DNA from: Luteibacter sp. 9135
GTDB taxonomy: Bacteria; Pseudomonadota; Gammaproteobacteria; Xanthomonadales; Rhodanobacteraceae
Length of the DNA: 64,000 nucleotides
Direction: 5' to 3'
Assembly: GCF_000745005.1 (NCBI RefSeq)
Contig: NZ_JQNB01000001.1
Span: 1 to 64,000, forward strand
Under the pieces are notes generated by a model. It worked only from the letters and a program-made list of their open reading frames with translations. It searched no databases and was not told where the DNA came from. This document shows positions 9,901 to 17,320 of the stretch, in pieces; the stretch's first letter is position 1; every line of letters begins with the position of its first letter. The position numbers and the translations under genes are program-made.

Positions 9901-10047
9901 GTCCGCGGCGCAGGTATGCATGACATAGGCGTCGCGTGAATCGTCGACATAGGCCTCGAGGGCATGGCGTGCCTTGGACAGGGCGTCGTCCAGCTCCGCC
10001 TTGACCCAGTGCAGCGTCGTGAAATCGGTATGGTCTTGGAGTCTCAC
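3934..10047 (-). CDS. chpA: ChpA, giant hybrid histidine kinase of the Pil-Chp system
   Basis: A 2037-residue CheA-type hybrid kinase that autophosphorylates and passes phosphate to PilG/PilH to control type IV pilus extension and retraction. Phosphotransfer-like domains are visible at His about 48 (HQVHG), about 720 (HTLKGSGRLVG), about 909 (HTLHGAIGM) and about 1290 (HTLKGSARMAG). A further helical domain near 450-560 lacks the His. Acidic Pro-rich linkers separate them. After a dimerisation helix come the ATPase domain (LRNAVAHGIE near 1620, then DDGAGMD and GRGVGMDVV), a CheW domain (about 1750-1880) and a C-terminal receiver (LLDIEMPRMDGYE near 1964). The start is GTG 10047, 5 bases after pilJ. 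The pilK methyltransferase gene found between pilJ and chpA in Pseudomonas is absent. Confidence 0.93.
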   Translation of the reverse strand: MRLQDHTDFTTLHWVKAELDDALSKARHALEAYVDDSRDAYVMHTCAADLHQVHGTLRMVELYGAAMVVGEMEQLVAALIDDRVADRNEAYAVLMRGMMQMPDYLERLQSGHRDVPIVLLPLLNDLRASRGEQSLHESALFTPNLDTVLPAAAPGAADPATAEAARGELADLRARFQQQLLAWFRGQGNERQLLGMRATLDGIAARCYTLAGRRLWWIAAGVLEGLERGVLRAHEKDVRQLIGRVDRSIRELVDGGEEALLKGDADDLARKLLYYVAQARPGSERLDELRQTYRLDGLLPREAEVEHARGSMSGHNRALLDTVSAAIKDDLLRVKESLDLFLRRPDGDPAQLGQQADVLDRVGDTLGMLALGVPRRVVGEQRRILGEIATGAREPDEESLLDVAGALLYVEASLDDHIERLGAEGDESAVAEVGPSPLPRSEARHILATLMREATTNTSKVKDAIVAFVESSWDHEQLAGAPEFMAEIGGAMRMLGASRPAELADGVGLFIHRELLVDRRVPDGAQMDRLADALAALEYYLEAAREHRGGLEHILDVTQQSLAELGYWPLPVHASHEPEAMGEDALEAIDTAAIEHIAVPATSADEGETVSTFAESFDLVDEPPTEAEIAAPEPEPERVPVPVVADDDWVEIEEEIEQEVGGTGHAEFAGFQITVDGIDDEIREIFLEETQEEIDNLRAAQVTWLLDATRSESLVPIRRSFHTLKGSGRLVGARLLGEFAWKVENLLNRVLDKTIEPHEGVQALIRHAVDALPQLKAALEGESTPGAPIAAIMETADRLAMGDMAFVEDVARNAVQTVRTKVKRRVPRDTIADVPTAAFASYGQAPTDAIEPAAVEPAYVSPPLPPVDAVLLDILRTEVAQYLTVIRSNLARAGDGELPVDDALLRAVHTLHGAIGMVDIPVLIQVLAPLEGLIKRVRASGHPLSVEGVDALTDTADLVDHVMHQFDAPDPHVPDVTALAAHIVALRDEQPEATVAHILYEPDYGQPLDEIDEVADHASEPADREAELEAMLAGELADLEAAAASHRAGEAEPADAPSDELPPVELEPLQPVDTTDSLTAELLASIERFEIDKPEGVVEPIAKYDEQEAAAWRSLTEGFDATADAPGRGEPAEVHDLPQPMSHDGDVVHVDDGLVEARSDEPHAIADDETIDETPSDEDAYDAALSASEEEDIDAPVVEATGPVTEPEMPAVIEDQSHEPLAEPVHVPVDDPAPALVPELSPYADIDPDLLEVFIEEGREILDHADGALAAWRNEPHVAEHVTALQRDLHTLKGSARMAGLPPVGDMAHAMEALLDAVASGQRDSDRASIEAMEAGFDRLHGMIQGIAQHRPIWLGDADIEPFARLAGAPIAPDTLTAEAYREEREAAEYIPAPESVPEPDIIPVLERDLPELLPEFEEEELQRASQEQIRVRADMLDTLVNHAGEVSIYRSRLEQQTASFRSTLTEHEQTVSRLRSQLRMLEIETEAQIIARYHQEHPDTGSATFDPLELDRFSQLQQYSRALAESVSDLVSLQTILDELTRQSETLLLQQQRVNAELQEGLMQTRMLPFDAMVPNLRRTLRQAANDVGKRAQLVVEGANGEMDRNMLDRIKAPFEHMLRNAVAHGIEAPEHRESIGKNPEGTVRIQVAREATEVVVRLSDDGAGMDREAIRAKAIERGLLRPDARVSDDQILQLTQVPGFSTAETVTQVAGRGVGMDVVANEIKQLGGTLAIESDMGSGTTFVMRLPFTLAVTQALIVRIGETSFAIPMTSVNGVAHVEPNELAHRMADEQPSFDYLGEEFAIHDLPQLLGTHIVATPDEGDIPLLLARSGDLRAAIRVDAVLGSREIVVKPVGPQVSSVPGILGATIMGDGSVLMILDLAPLVRHGVARRAFEAEAAMPQAPRAQDEVRVKPLVMVVDDSITMRKVTGRVLERHGFEMMTAKDGMDALEKLNERVPDLMLLDIEMPRMDGYELATQMKADGRLAAVPIIMITSRTGDKHRQRAFDIGVERYIGKPYQENDLIVQINDVLGGHHG

Positions 10048-10051
10048 TGCA

Positions 10052-12085
10052 TCAGCCCGGCAGCTTGAAGTTCGCGACGGACAGTCGCAGGTCGTTCGCG
10101 AGCTGGGCCAGGTTGCCGATGGATTCGGCTGTCTGGCTGGCGCCCAGCGACGTTTGCGAAGTGATCTCCTGGATGACGTTCATGGTGGCCGAGGTATCCG
10201 TCGCCGCCGCCGACTGCTGGCGTGCCGCGGCGGAGATGTTCTGGATCAGCGCCGAAAGATCGTTCGACACGCGCTCGATGTCGCCCAGGGCGGTACCCGC
10301 GTCCTCGGCCAGTCGCGCACCGGCCACCACCTCGGCGGTGGTCTGCTCCATGGAGCTGACCGCCTCGTTGGTATCGGACTGAATGGTCTGGACCAGGGTC
10401 TCGATGCGCTTGGTCGCGCTCGCCGAGCGTTCGGCGAGACGCTGCACTTCGTCCGCGACCACTGCGAAGCCTCGGCCTGCCTCACCGGCCGAGGCCGCCT
10501 GGATAGCGGCGTTCAAGGCGAGGATATTGGTCTGTTCGGCGATATCGTTGATCAGTTCGACGATGGAGCCGATTTCCTGCGAGGATTCACCCAGCCGCTT
10601 GATGCGCTTGGACGTTTCCTGGATCTGGTCACGGATCGAATCCATGCCCTGAATGGTTTCGCGCACCACTTCCGCGCCGCGCGAGGCGATCTGCACCGAG
10701 CGCTGGGCCACGTCGGCCGACTCCGCCGAATCCTTCGACACGGTATCCATCGAGGTGGCGATCTGGTTGATCGCCGAGGTGGCCGAGGTGATCTGCTGCG
10801 CCTGCTGCTCCGCCGCGTCGGCCAGGTGCATGGCGGTGGCCTGGGTTTCCTGCGCCGCCGCCGACACCCGTACAGCGGTCTCGTTGATGGTGGTGACGAG
10901 GTTGCGCATCTCGTCGACCGCGGAGTTCATGGCGTCCGCGATGGCGCCCGTGATGTCTTCGGTGACCGTGGCCTTGATGGTCAGATCGCCCTCGGCGAGC
11001 GTGCCCATCTCGTCCAGCAACCGCATGATGGCGGTCTGGTTACGCTGGTTCAGTTCGGACGTGCTCTCCAGGCGACGACGCTGGTCGCGCACCAGGTTGT
11101 ACACCAGCAGCAGGGCGAACAGCACCGCGCCGATCGCGCCTAGCAGGCCCCACCAGACGTTCGGGAACAACCGGTTCAGCGGCAGCCTGGCGATATGGTC
11201 GGCGGACTCGTTGGCGCGCAGCAGCACCGTCTGCGAATCCAGCGAGGCCTGGTTGCCTGCGCGCTTGACGTCCTGCAGGTTGGGCGACGCGGCCACCAGC
11301 TGGTTCACCGGGTCGACCAGATCGCTCCAGGAGGTCTGCATGCCTTCGAGGATCTTCCGCGCGTTGGCGTCGGTCATCGCGCGGACGCCGCCTTCGGCGT
11401 TGCCGTCGATCAGCCCCTTCAGCACCGCACCGTAAAGCTGCGCGTCACGCGACAGGCCGTCGGCGGCGGACTGGGCGCCGTCGCCACCCTGCAGGATCTC
11501 CTGCACGCGGCGGATCATACGGTCGGCCATCAGCATCCAACGCGCGATGGTGAAGGTCTGCTCGACCGAGGCGTTCTTCTGCTGGACGATGTTCAGCACC
11601 TCGTCGGTGCGCGCATTGAGAAGCGGCATCTGCTTGGCGAAGAGATCGGCCCGCTCGCCCGAGGACAGCACGAGGTCCTTGTTGGAGAGGATCTTCCCGA
11701 TATCCGCGTCCAGCTGGTGCCAGGCGTTGGCCAGGGCGGCCACCGAGCGGCCCGCCTGCGATCCGCCGTTGTCCGCATAGGCCGGCATGCCGCTCTTGTC
11801 GTCACCCTTCACCAGGCGCTGCACCGCCGAGTCGATGGTGTTGCGGGTAGCCGACAACTCACGGAACGAGTCGCGGTTGCCGTCGGACGCCTCCAGGGCG
11901 TATTTCGCGGTCTGCTGCGAAAGCACCTGTACCTGCGTGGTCAGGGCGATGGCTTCCCGGTCCTCCCCGTTCTTGGTGTTCAGCCACCAGAAGTCGACCG
12001 ACGCCAATCCGATCGCCAGGAGAAGAAACACGATGACGATCGTGTAGCCACGTTCCCGGCCTGCGCCGCCTGCTGTCGTGCTCAT
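10052..12085 (-). CDS. pilJ: PilJ, methyl-accepting chemoreceptor of type IV pili
   Basis: A 677-residue inner-membrane chemoreceptor, close to the length of Pseudomonas PilJ. A first membrane helix lies at about 12-34, a periplasmic sensor at 35-310, a second helix at about 315-338, then a HAMP-like segment and a long coiled-coil signalling domain. The hairpin tip is near 520-550 ([20 protein letters not shown]). It senses pilus state and controls ChpA. ATG 12085 begins [11 protein letters not shown] and has GAGGT five bases upstream; the longer frame is Arg-rich shadow. A 173-base gap separates it from pilI. With pilK missing and ChpB degenerate, whether it is methylated is uncertain. Confidence 0.92.
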   Translation of the reverse strand: MSTTAGGAGRERGYTIVIVFLLLAIGLASVDFWWLNTKNGEDREAIALTTQVQVLSQQTAKYALEASDGNRDSFRELSATRNTIDSAVQRLVKGDDKSGMPAYADNGGSQAGRSVAALANAWHQLDADIGKILSNKDLVLSSGERADLFAKQMPLLNARTDEVLNIVQQKNASVEQTFTIARWMLMADRMIRRVQEILQGGDGAQSAADGLSRDAQLYGAVLKGLIDGNAEGGVRAMTDANARKILEGMQTSWSDLVDPVNQLVAASPNLQDVKRAGNQASLDSQTVLLRANESADHIARLPLNRLFPNVWWGLLGAIGAVLFALLLVYNLVRDQRRRLESTSELNQRNQTAIMRLLDEMGTLAEGDLTIKATVTEDITGAIADAMNSAVDEMRNLVTTINETAVRVSAAAQETQATAMHLADAAEQQAQQITSATSAINQIATSMDTVSKDSAESADVAQRSVQIASRGAEVVRETIQGMDSIRDQIQETSKRIKRLGESSQEIGSIVELINDIAEQTNILALNAAIQAASAGEAGRGFAVVADEVQRLAERSASATKRIETLVQTIQSDTNEAVSSMEQTTAEVVAGARLAEDAGTALGDIERVSNDLSALIQNISAAARQQSAAATDTSATMNVIQEITSQTSLGASQTAESIGNLAQLANDLRLSVANFKLPG

Positions 12086-12258
12086 ATCTACCTCACCCAA
12101 ACCTGGCAAAGCTAGCCGCCGGCGCCTCGAGGCTGCCGGCAAGACGAAGCGGTCGATACGACCGCCCCTCCGTTCCCCACGCGCGCGCGGTCGAACCACG
12201 TCGCACCTATCCTGTCAGCGGGCCGGCGATGCCGCCGTCCCGTCCCCCGAAAGACGCC

Positions 12259-12804
12259 TTACAGCGCCGCCTGCCGAAAATCAGGCGCCCGCACCAGCCG
12301 GCTCATGCTGAACAGCCCGAACGACTGCTCGCCCAGCGTGACGTTCTCCGCCACGAAGCGTGCCACGCGCGGATCGCGCTCGTCCTCGCCCGTACCCCGC
12401 TGGGCCTCGTCCATCGTGCGCTGGCCGAACACCTCGTCCACCAGCAGCCCCACCGTGCCCCCGTGCTGGCGGACCAGCAGCAGGCGCGTACGCTCCGACG
12501 AGGGCGTGCGCTCGTCGAACAGGAACCGGCCCAGGTCGATCGCGGGTACCAGGTTGCCGCGCACGTTGGCCACGCCCATCAGCCAGGGTTGCGTCCCCGG
12601 CACGTGAGTCAGTGCCGGCACGGCCAGCAGTTCGTTGATTTCCTCGATGCCGCTGACGAACGCGCGACGCCCCACCCGGAAAGCGATGCCACGCCACTGG
12701 CCGAGCGATTCGACCCGCTCGGGCGCGTCGGCCGTGTGCGCCAGACAGGCACGTTCATAGAGGGCGAGCAGCTCGAAGGGTGAGGTGGCGGCGTTCTCGC
12801 TCAT
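12259..12804 (-). CDS. pilI: PilI, CheW-like coupling protein
   Basis: A 181-residue CheW-domain protein that couples the PilJ receptor to the ChpA kinase. Visible CheW features are the N-terminal IAFRVGRRAFVSGIEEINELL, the conserved WLMGVANVRGNLVPAIDLGRFL core, and LLVDEVFGQRTMD. Start ATG 12804. The start lies 7 bases downstream of the pilH stop, which suits one pilGHIJ transcript. No membrane segments. Confidence 0.9.
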   Translation of the reverse strand: MSENAATSPFELLALYERACLAHTADAPERVESLGQWRGIAFRVGRRAFVSGIEEINELLAVPALTHVPGTQPWLMGVANVRGNLVPAIDLGRFLFDERTPSSERTRLLLVRQHGGTVGLLVDEVFGQRTMDEAQRGTGEDERDPRVARFVAENVTLGEQSFGLFSMSRLVRAPDFRQAAL

Positions 12805-12811
12805 GGCGACC

Positions 12812-13186
12812 TCAGTGTGTCGTGCCGGGGAGCAGGCCGGCGATGGTCGAGAGCAGCTCCTTCTCGTTCACCGGCTTGGTGATGAAGGCCTTCGCACCCT
12901 GGCGCAGACCCCATACCCGGTCGGTTTCCATCGACTTGGTGGTGATCATCACCACGGGAACGTCCGCCGTGGTCGGGTCGCGGCTCAGCGTTCGCGTCGC
13001 CTGGAAGCCGTTCATGCCGGGCATGATGACATCCATGATGACCAGGTCGGGCTTGTTCGCGCGAATGCGCTCTATGCCGGCCTCGGCGTTTTCAACGCTG
13101 GAAACGGAAAAACCCGCCTTCTCGAGCAGCGTGGTGAACACGCGGACATCGGTGGGCGAGTCGTCGATGATCAGGATATTTGCCAC
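12812..13186 (-). CDS. pilH: PilH, single-domain response regulator
   Basis: A 124-residue CheY-like receiver. The acidic pocket is IIDDS (Asp 8-9), the phospho-acceptor is in LVIMDVIMPGMNGF (near Asp 52), and the conserved switch residues are in MITTKS and FITKPVNE (Lys near 104). In Pseudomonas, PilH is thought to act as a phosphate sink or retraction-linked regulator opposing PilG. Translation starts at GTG 13186, preceded by AGGGGG. It lies between pilG and pilI on the same strand. Confidence 0.9.
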   Translation of the reverse strand: MANILIIDDSPTDVRVFTTLLEKAGFSVSSVENAEAGIERIRANKPDLVIMDVIMPGMNGFQATRTLSRDPTTADVPVVMITTKSMETDRVWGLRQGAKAFITKPVNEKELLSTIAGLLPGTTH

Positions 13187-13222
13187 GCGTCCCCCTGGAC
13201 GTCGTCGAGCGAGCCGGTTGGG

Positions 13223-13624
13223 TCAGCTCGCCGTCGCATAACGGTGAATCGCGCCGAGCAGCTCGTCGCGGGTGAAAGGCTTGGTGAGGTACTGGTCAGC
13301 GCCCACGATGCGGCCGCGCGCCTTGTCGAACAGACCGTCCTTGGAGGAAAGCATGACCACCGGTGTACCCCGGAACTGGGCGTTGTTCTTGATCAGGGCG
13401 CAGGTCTGGTAGCCGTCCAGGCGCGGCATCATGATGTCGACGAAAATAATGTTCGGCTTCTGGTCGGATATCTTCGCCAGCGCCTCGAAGCCGTCGACGG
13501 CGGTGAGTACGTCGCAGCCTTCCTTCTTCAACAGCGTTTCCGCCGTGCGCCGGATGGTTTTGGAATCGTCGATGACCATGACCCGCAAACCGGTCAGGTC
13601 GGTACCACGTCCGTTTTCGTTCAC
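13223..13624 (-). CDS. pilG: PilG, single-domain response regulator
   Basis: A 133-residue CheY-like receiver, the output regulator of the Pil-Chp pathway that promotes pilus extension and polarity. It carries VMVIDDSKTIRR at the N-terminus, the phospho-acceptor in IIFVDIMMPRLDGYQ, MLSSKDG, and the Lys in YLTKPFTRDE. The start is GTG 13624 (residues VNENGRGTDLTG), with GGGGG four to eight bases upstream. This gives the usual PilG length; the 55 upstream in-frame residues look non-coding. It is the first gene of the minus-strand operon and diverges from gshB across about 250 bases, where the operon promoter should lie. I could not assign that promoter. Confidence 0.9.
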   Translation of the reverse strand: MNENGRGTDLTGLRVMVIDDSKTIRRTAETLLKKEGCDVLTAVDGFEALAKISDQKPNIIFVDIMMPRLDGYQTCALIKNNAQFRGTPVVMLSSKDGLFDKARGRIVGADQYLTKPFTRDELLGAIHRYATAS

Positions 13625-13878
13625 TGCGCCCCCGTGCCACGCAAAAAACCGCAAATCCCGGCGCAGGATAGCCCCTCTTCCGGGCGTATTCCGTGCACTG
13701 GGTCGTCGTACGGGACCTGGAGCCCCGGCGGTACGCTCTTCTGGCGTTCCTCCCGATCGCTGTTTAATGGTTGGCACGGATTCCGTCAAGATGAATTGTT
13801 CTTAAAAGACCGGCGGCCGGTGAAATCCTGCCCTGCGCTCCACTAGACTTGGCACCTTTCCTGCTCGCCGGACACCCC

Positions 13879-14823
13879 ATGTCGCTCACCGTCGCCGTCC
13901 TCATGGACCCGATCCGCGCCATCAAGATCGCCAAGGATTCCACGTTCGCCATGCTGCTGGAGGCGTCGCGCCGTGGCCATGCCCTTTTCTACATGGAGCA
14001 GGGCGACCTGGCGCTGCGCGACGGCGAGGCCTGGGCCCGCCTGCGCCCGCTGTCCGTGAAGGACGACCCGGCAGACTGGTTCACCCTCGGTGACGCCGCC
14101 TGGCGGCCGCTCGGCGAGATCGATATCGTGCTGGCCCGCAAGGACCCTCCTGTCGATGCCCAGTTCGTCTACGACACCATGGTGCTGGAGCGCGCCCAGC
14201 GTGCGGGCACCCGAGTGGTCAACGACCCGCGCAGCCTGCGCGATTGCAACGAGAAACTGTTCGCCCTGGACTTCCCCCAGTGCATCGCGCCCACGCTGGT
14301 CTCGCGCGACCGAGGCGACCTGAAGGCCTTCGTGGCCACGCATGGCGAGGCGGTACTCAAGCCGCTGGACGGCATGGGCGGTCGCGGCATCTTCCGCGTG
14401 CGCGCGGGCGACAGCAACCTCAATTCCATGCTGGAGACGCTGCTCGGCGAGGGCGGGCACGACTTCGTGATCGCCCAGAAATACATTCCCGAGATCACCG
14501 CCGGCGACAAGCGCATCCTGCTGATCGACGGCGAGCCCGTGCCCTATGCACTGGCCCGCATCCCCCAAGGCGACGAATTTCGCGGCAACCTGGCCGCCGG
14601 CGGCCGGGGCGAGGGCGTGCCGCTCTCCGAGCGCGACCGATGGATCGCCGCCCAGGTAGCCCCCGAACTGCGTCGCCGTGGCCTGCGCTTCGTCGGCCTG
14701 GATGTCATCGGCTCGTACCTGACTGAGATCAACGTCACCTCGCCTACCTGTATCCGCGAACTGGACGCCCAGTTCGGGCTCAACATCGCCGGGCTGATGT
14801 TCGACGCCATCGAGGACCGATGA
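13879..14823 (+). CDS. gshB: Glutathione synthetase
   Basis: A 314-residue cytoplasmic ATP-grasp enzyme joining gamma-glutamylcysteine and glycine to make glutathione. Typical GshB segments are AVLMDPIRAIKIAKDSTFAM at the N-terminus, ARKDPPVDAQFVYDT, the glycine-rich LKPLDGMGGRGIFR loop near 165, GDKRILLIDGEPVPYALARIP, and the terminal GLDVIGSYLTEINVTSPT. ATG 13879 was chosen because the downstream MSLTVAVLMD matches family N-termini. The gene lies just after the divergent pilG promoter region, the usual neighbour in related genomes. Its stop overlaps tonB (ATGA), so the two are translationally coupled. Confidence 0.95.
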   Translation: MSLTVAVLMDPIRAIKIAKDSTFAMLLEASRRGHALFYMEQGDLALRDGEAWARLRPLSVKDDPADWFTLGDAAWRPLGEIDIVLARKDPPVDAQFVYDTMVLERAQRAGTRVVNDPRSLRDCNEKLFALDFPQCIAPTLVSRDRGDLKAFVATHGEAVLKPLDGMGGRGIFRVRAGDSNLNSMLETLLGEGGHDFVIAQKYIPEITAGDKRILLIDGEPVPYALARIPQGDEFRGNLAAGGRGEGVPLSERDRWIAAQVAPELRRRGLRFVGLDVIGSYLTEINVTSPTCIRELDAQFGLNIAGLMFDAIEDR

Positions 14824-15680
14824 CGACCCGCACTACCGGCACCGACCTGATCGGGGCCACCCTGCTGTTTTCCCTGCTGCTGCATGGGGTGATCATCCTC
14901 GGCGTCACCTTCGACGCGGAGAAGCCGAAGCCCAGCGTAGCCACGCTGGATGTCACCCTCGTGGACGTGGCCAACCAGGAACCGCCGGACAAGGCCGACT
15001 TCCTGGCCCAGGCCAACAACGCGGGTGGCGGCGACAAGGACAAGGCGGCCCGGCCCTCCGAACCCGTTTCCGGCCCGTTGCCGACGCCGAACCGCGGCGT
15101 CACCCCCGAGCCGAAGGATGCCCAGGCACCGGCGCCGCAGGATCGTACGCCCGCACCATTGTTGACGACCTCCGGCGAAACGGCCTTCGCCGTCGACACC
15201 AGCCGGCAGCAGAGCGAACACGCGCCCAGCCCCCTGCCGGTGTCCGACGAGGACGTGCAGCGCAAGCTGGAAATGGCGCGGCTGTCCGCCGAGGTCCGCG
15301 AGCAGTCGCAGGCCTACGCCAAGCGGCCCAAGAAGAAATTCATTTCCTCCAACACGCGCGAGTACGTCTACGCTGCCTACATGAAGGGCTGGGTCGGCCG
15401 CGTGGAGCGCGTGGGCAACCTCAACTACCCCGACGAAGCCCGCCGCCAGGGGCTGTACGGCGAGCTGGTGCTCACCGTGGGCCTCAACCGCGACGGCTCG
15501 ATCAAGAGCATGGACGTGATCAAGAGTTCAGGACACCTGCTGCTGGACGATGCCGCCATGCGCATCGTCCGCCTCGCGGCTCCCTTCCCCGCCCTGCCCG
15601 CGGACAAGACGAAGGTGGACGAGCTCTACATCACCCGCACCTGGCAGTTCCTTCCGGGCAACGTGCTGAGAAATTACTAG
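14820..15680 (+). CDS. tonB: TonB-family energy transducer
   Basis: A 286-residue protein with one N-terminal membrane helix (about 10-28), a Pro/Ala/Lys-rich periplasmic stretch (about 60-150), a predicted helical segment, and a C-terminal TonB domain. That domain contains NYPDEARRQGLYGELVLTVG, IKSSGHLLLDDAAMRIVR and ending WQFLPGNVLRNY. Such proteins pass proton-motive energy from ExbB/ExbD to outer-membrane receptors. Here it is an orphan: no exbB or exbD sits beside it, and it shares an operon with gshB. This arrangement is common in the Lysobacterales. Its receptor cannot be told from context. Confidence 0.88.
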   Translation: MTTRTTGTDLIGATLLFSLLLHGVIILGVTFDAEKPKPSVATLDVTLVDVANQEPPDKADFLAQANNAGGGDKDKAARPSEPVSGPLPTPNRGVTPEPKDAQAPAPQDRTPAPLLTTSGETAFAVDTSRQQSEHAPSPLPVSDEDVQRKLEMARLSAEVREQSQAYAKRPKKKFISSNTREYVYAAYMKGWVGRVERVGNLNYPDEARRQGLYGELVLTVGLNRDGSIKSMDVIKSSGHLLLDDAAMRIVRLAAPFPALPADKTKVDELYITRTWQFLPGNVLRNY

Positions 15681-15703
15681 GCGGGCAGCAGCACGACCAC
15701 ACA

Positions 15704-15730
15704 TGTAGGAGCGCGCGCTCGCGCGCGACA
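15704..15730. repeat. REP palindrome, forward orientation
   Basis: TGTAGGAGCGCGCG followed by TCGCGCGCGACA, a GTAGGAGC-type REP. It is inverted relative to the copy at 15790-15814, and the pair forms a BIME-like unit after tonB. Confidence 0.75.
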
Positions 15731-15789
15731 TCTTTTCGCGACACCTCCCCCGACATGGCGCGCCAAGCCCGACGCACGGCCTCAAAACA

Positions 15790-15814
15790 TGTCGCGCGCA
15801 TCGCGCGCTCCTAC
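15790..15814. repeat. REP palindrome, reverse orientation
   Basis: TGTCGCGCGCATCGCGCG followed by CTCCTAC; same family as 15704-15730, in the opposite orientation. Confidence 0.75.
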
Positions 15815-15841
15815 ATCCTGGCCCGAACGTCCCGACTACCT

Positions 15842-15865
15842 TTCGCGCGCATCGCGCGCTCCTAC
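15842..15865. repeat. REP palindrome giving a gene its stop codon
   Basis: Third copy of the cluster. Read on the minus strand, its GTAGGAGC motif supplies the TAG stop (15862-15864) of the small exported protein gene. Confidence 0.75.
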
Positions 15866-16173
15866 GGCAGCAGCTGGTCGGCTTCGCTGACGTAGGCCTT
15901 GCCGGCTTTTCGGTCCCATATGCACAGCTCGCGACCGGGGCGGTTGTTCATGTGTTTCTGCGGGTAGCGACCGGCCAGCACCAGCGCCGTCACGGGCACG
16001 CGGTCGTCGTAGGCGATCGGCCCACCGACCGGTTTCGCATCCTTCAGGCCGCTGGCCGCGATGCACGCCTGCGTCAGCTGCCGGTCATGATCCTTCCACG
16101 CAGACGGCGTCGATGCCTGCGCCACGGCGACCAGGAGCATACCGGACACGAACGTAAAACCTTTGGCAAACAT
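15862..16173 (-). CDS. Small exported protein of unknown function
   Basis: A 103-residue protein with a clear Sec signal peptide (MFAKGFTFVSGMLLVAVAQA, cut probably after AQA-S). The mature part is about 83 residues with two cysteines (ACIAASG and ELCIWDRK), which could form a disulphide, plus YDDRVPVTALVLAGRYPQ. I do not recognise a named family. GAGGAAC precedes ATG 16173. It is convergent with tonB and diverges from yqgE. The reading frame ends in a REP, so the last residues may be set by repeat insertion. Confidence 0.75.
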   Translation of the reverse strand: MFAKGFTFVSGMLLVAVAQASTPSAWKDHDRQLTQACIAASGLKDAKPVGGPIAYDDRVPVTALVLAGRYPQKHMNNRPGRELCIWDRKAGKAYVSEADQLLP

Positions 16174-16275
16174 GATGTTCCTCAGGAAACGACCTACATG
16201 GGGCAGGCCTGCAACGTAGCTTTTTTGCGCTTAACGCAGGCGCACTCGCCCGGCCGTAGCGGCTACAATGCGGCC

Positions 16276-16842
16276 ATGACGATCGCCACTACATTCGCGG
16301 GTCAATTCCTCATCGCGATGCCCTCCCTCGCCGAGCCGCCGTTCGCGCGCGGCGTCGCCTTTCTGTGCCAGCACGGGGAAGACGGCGCGGTCGGCCTGCT
16401 GATCAACCAGATGTCCGAGTACCGCCTGGGCGATGTCCTCGCCCAGATGAAGCTGGAATGCGACGACCCGGAGATCGCCGACTACCCGGTACTCATCGGT
16501 GGCCCCGTCCAGCAGGAGCGCGGCTTCGTCCTGCATCGCGAGCCGGGGCACTGGGATTCCAGCTACCGCGTGAACGACGACTGGTCGGTCACCACCTCGC
16601 GCGACATCCTCGTGGCCATGGCCAAGGGGGAAGGCCCCCGCCGCGCCCTCGTCACGCTGGGTTATGCCGGCTGGGAAGCCGGCCAGCTCGAGCAGGAAGT
16701 GATGGACAACGCATGGCTGACCACGCGGGCGGACGAACGCATCGTCTTCGACACGCCCCTGGACGAACGCTGGGTCGCCGCCGCCCGCCAGTTGGGCATG
16801 CAGGATCCCTCCCAGTTGACCGGCTACGCCGGCCACGCGTGA
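16276..16842 (+). CDS. yqgE: YqgE/AlgH family protein (UPF0301)
   Basis: A 188-residue cytoplasmic protein of the YqgE/AlgH family. Hallmarks are FLIAMPSLAEPPFARGVAFLCQH at the N-terminus, GLLINQ, LIGGPVQQERGFVLH, and LGYAGWEAGQLEQE toward the C-terminus. The molecular role is unsettled; AlgH was named in Pseudomonas alginate regulation. It lies directly upstream of ruvX, the conserved yqgE-ruvX-pyrB order of many gammaproteobacteria. ATG 16276 fits the family N-terminus, but no Shine-Dalgarno sequence precedes it. A TACAAT hexamer ends only 6 bases upstream (see findings). Confidence 0.92.
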   Translation: MTIATTFAGQFLIAMPSLAEPPFARGVAFLCQHGEDGAVGLLINQMSEYRLGDVLAQMKLECDDPEIADYPVLIGGPVQQERGFVLHREPGHWDSSYRVNDDWSVTTSRDILVAMAKGEGPRRALVTLGYAGWEAGQLEQEVMDNAWLTTRADERIVFDTPLDERWVAAARQLGMQDPSQLTGYAGHA

Positions 16843-16855
16843 GCCCCCTCCTTTC

Positions 16856-17275
16856 ATGAGCTGCCTGTTCGGTTTCGATGTCGGTACGAAGATCGTCGGC
16901 GTCGCCGTCGGCAACCGCCTCACCGGCACGGCCCGCGGCATCGCGGCGCTGCCGGTGCGCGACGGCGAACCCGACTGGCAGGCGCTGGACAACCTTCGCC
17001 GCGAATGGCTGCCGGAGGCCCTCATCGTCGGCCTGCCACTGGACAACGATGGCAAAGAGCAACCGATGACGCGCAAGGCGCGCCGCTTCGCGGAGCGCAT
17101 CGGCCAGCGCTACGACCTGCCGGTCATCTTCGCCGACGAACGCATGAGTTCGCAGGAGGCCGCGCGCCGCTTCGCCGCCGGGCGAGCCGCGGGCACGCGC
17201 AAGCGTTCGGATGTCCGCTCGATCGACGCCGAGGCCGCCGCTGTCATCCTCGAGTCCTACCTGCTGCTGCCATGA
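16856..17275 (+). CDS. ruvX: RuvX/YqgF Holliday-junction resolvase-like nuclease
   Basis: A 139-residue RNase H-fold protein. Conserved blocks are FGFDVGTKIVGVAVGN (first catalytic Asp), EALIVGLPLDNDGKE, VIFADERMSSQEA and SIDAEAAAVILESYL with the last acidic residues. E. coli YqgF acts in pre-16S rRNA 5'-end processing and related proteins are annotated as Holliday-junction resolvases. It starts 13 bases after yqgE and is followed 45 bases later by pyrB, so all three are probably one operon. Confidence 0.93.
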   Translation: MSCLFGFDVGTKIVGVAVGNRLTGTARGIAALPVRDGEPDWQALDNLRREWLPEALIVGLPLDNDGKEQPMTRKARRFAERIGQRYDLPVIFADERMSSQEAARRFAAGRAAGTRKRSDVRSIDAEAAAVILESYLLLP

Positions 17276-17320
17276 GTCACGCCGCACACCCCCGCCTTCT
17301 TCCTTCGCCTTGAGGCCGTC

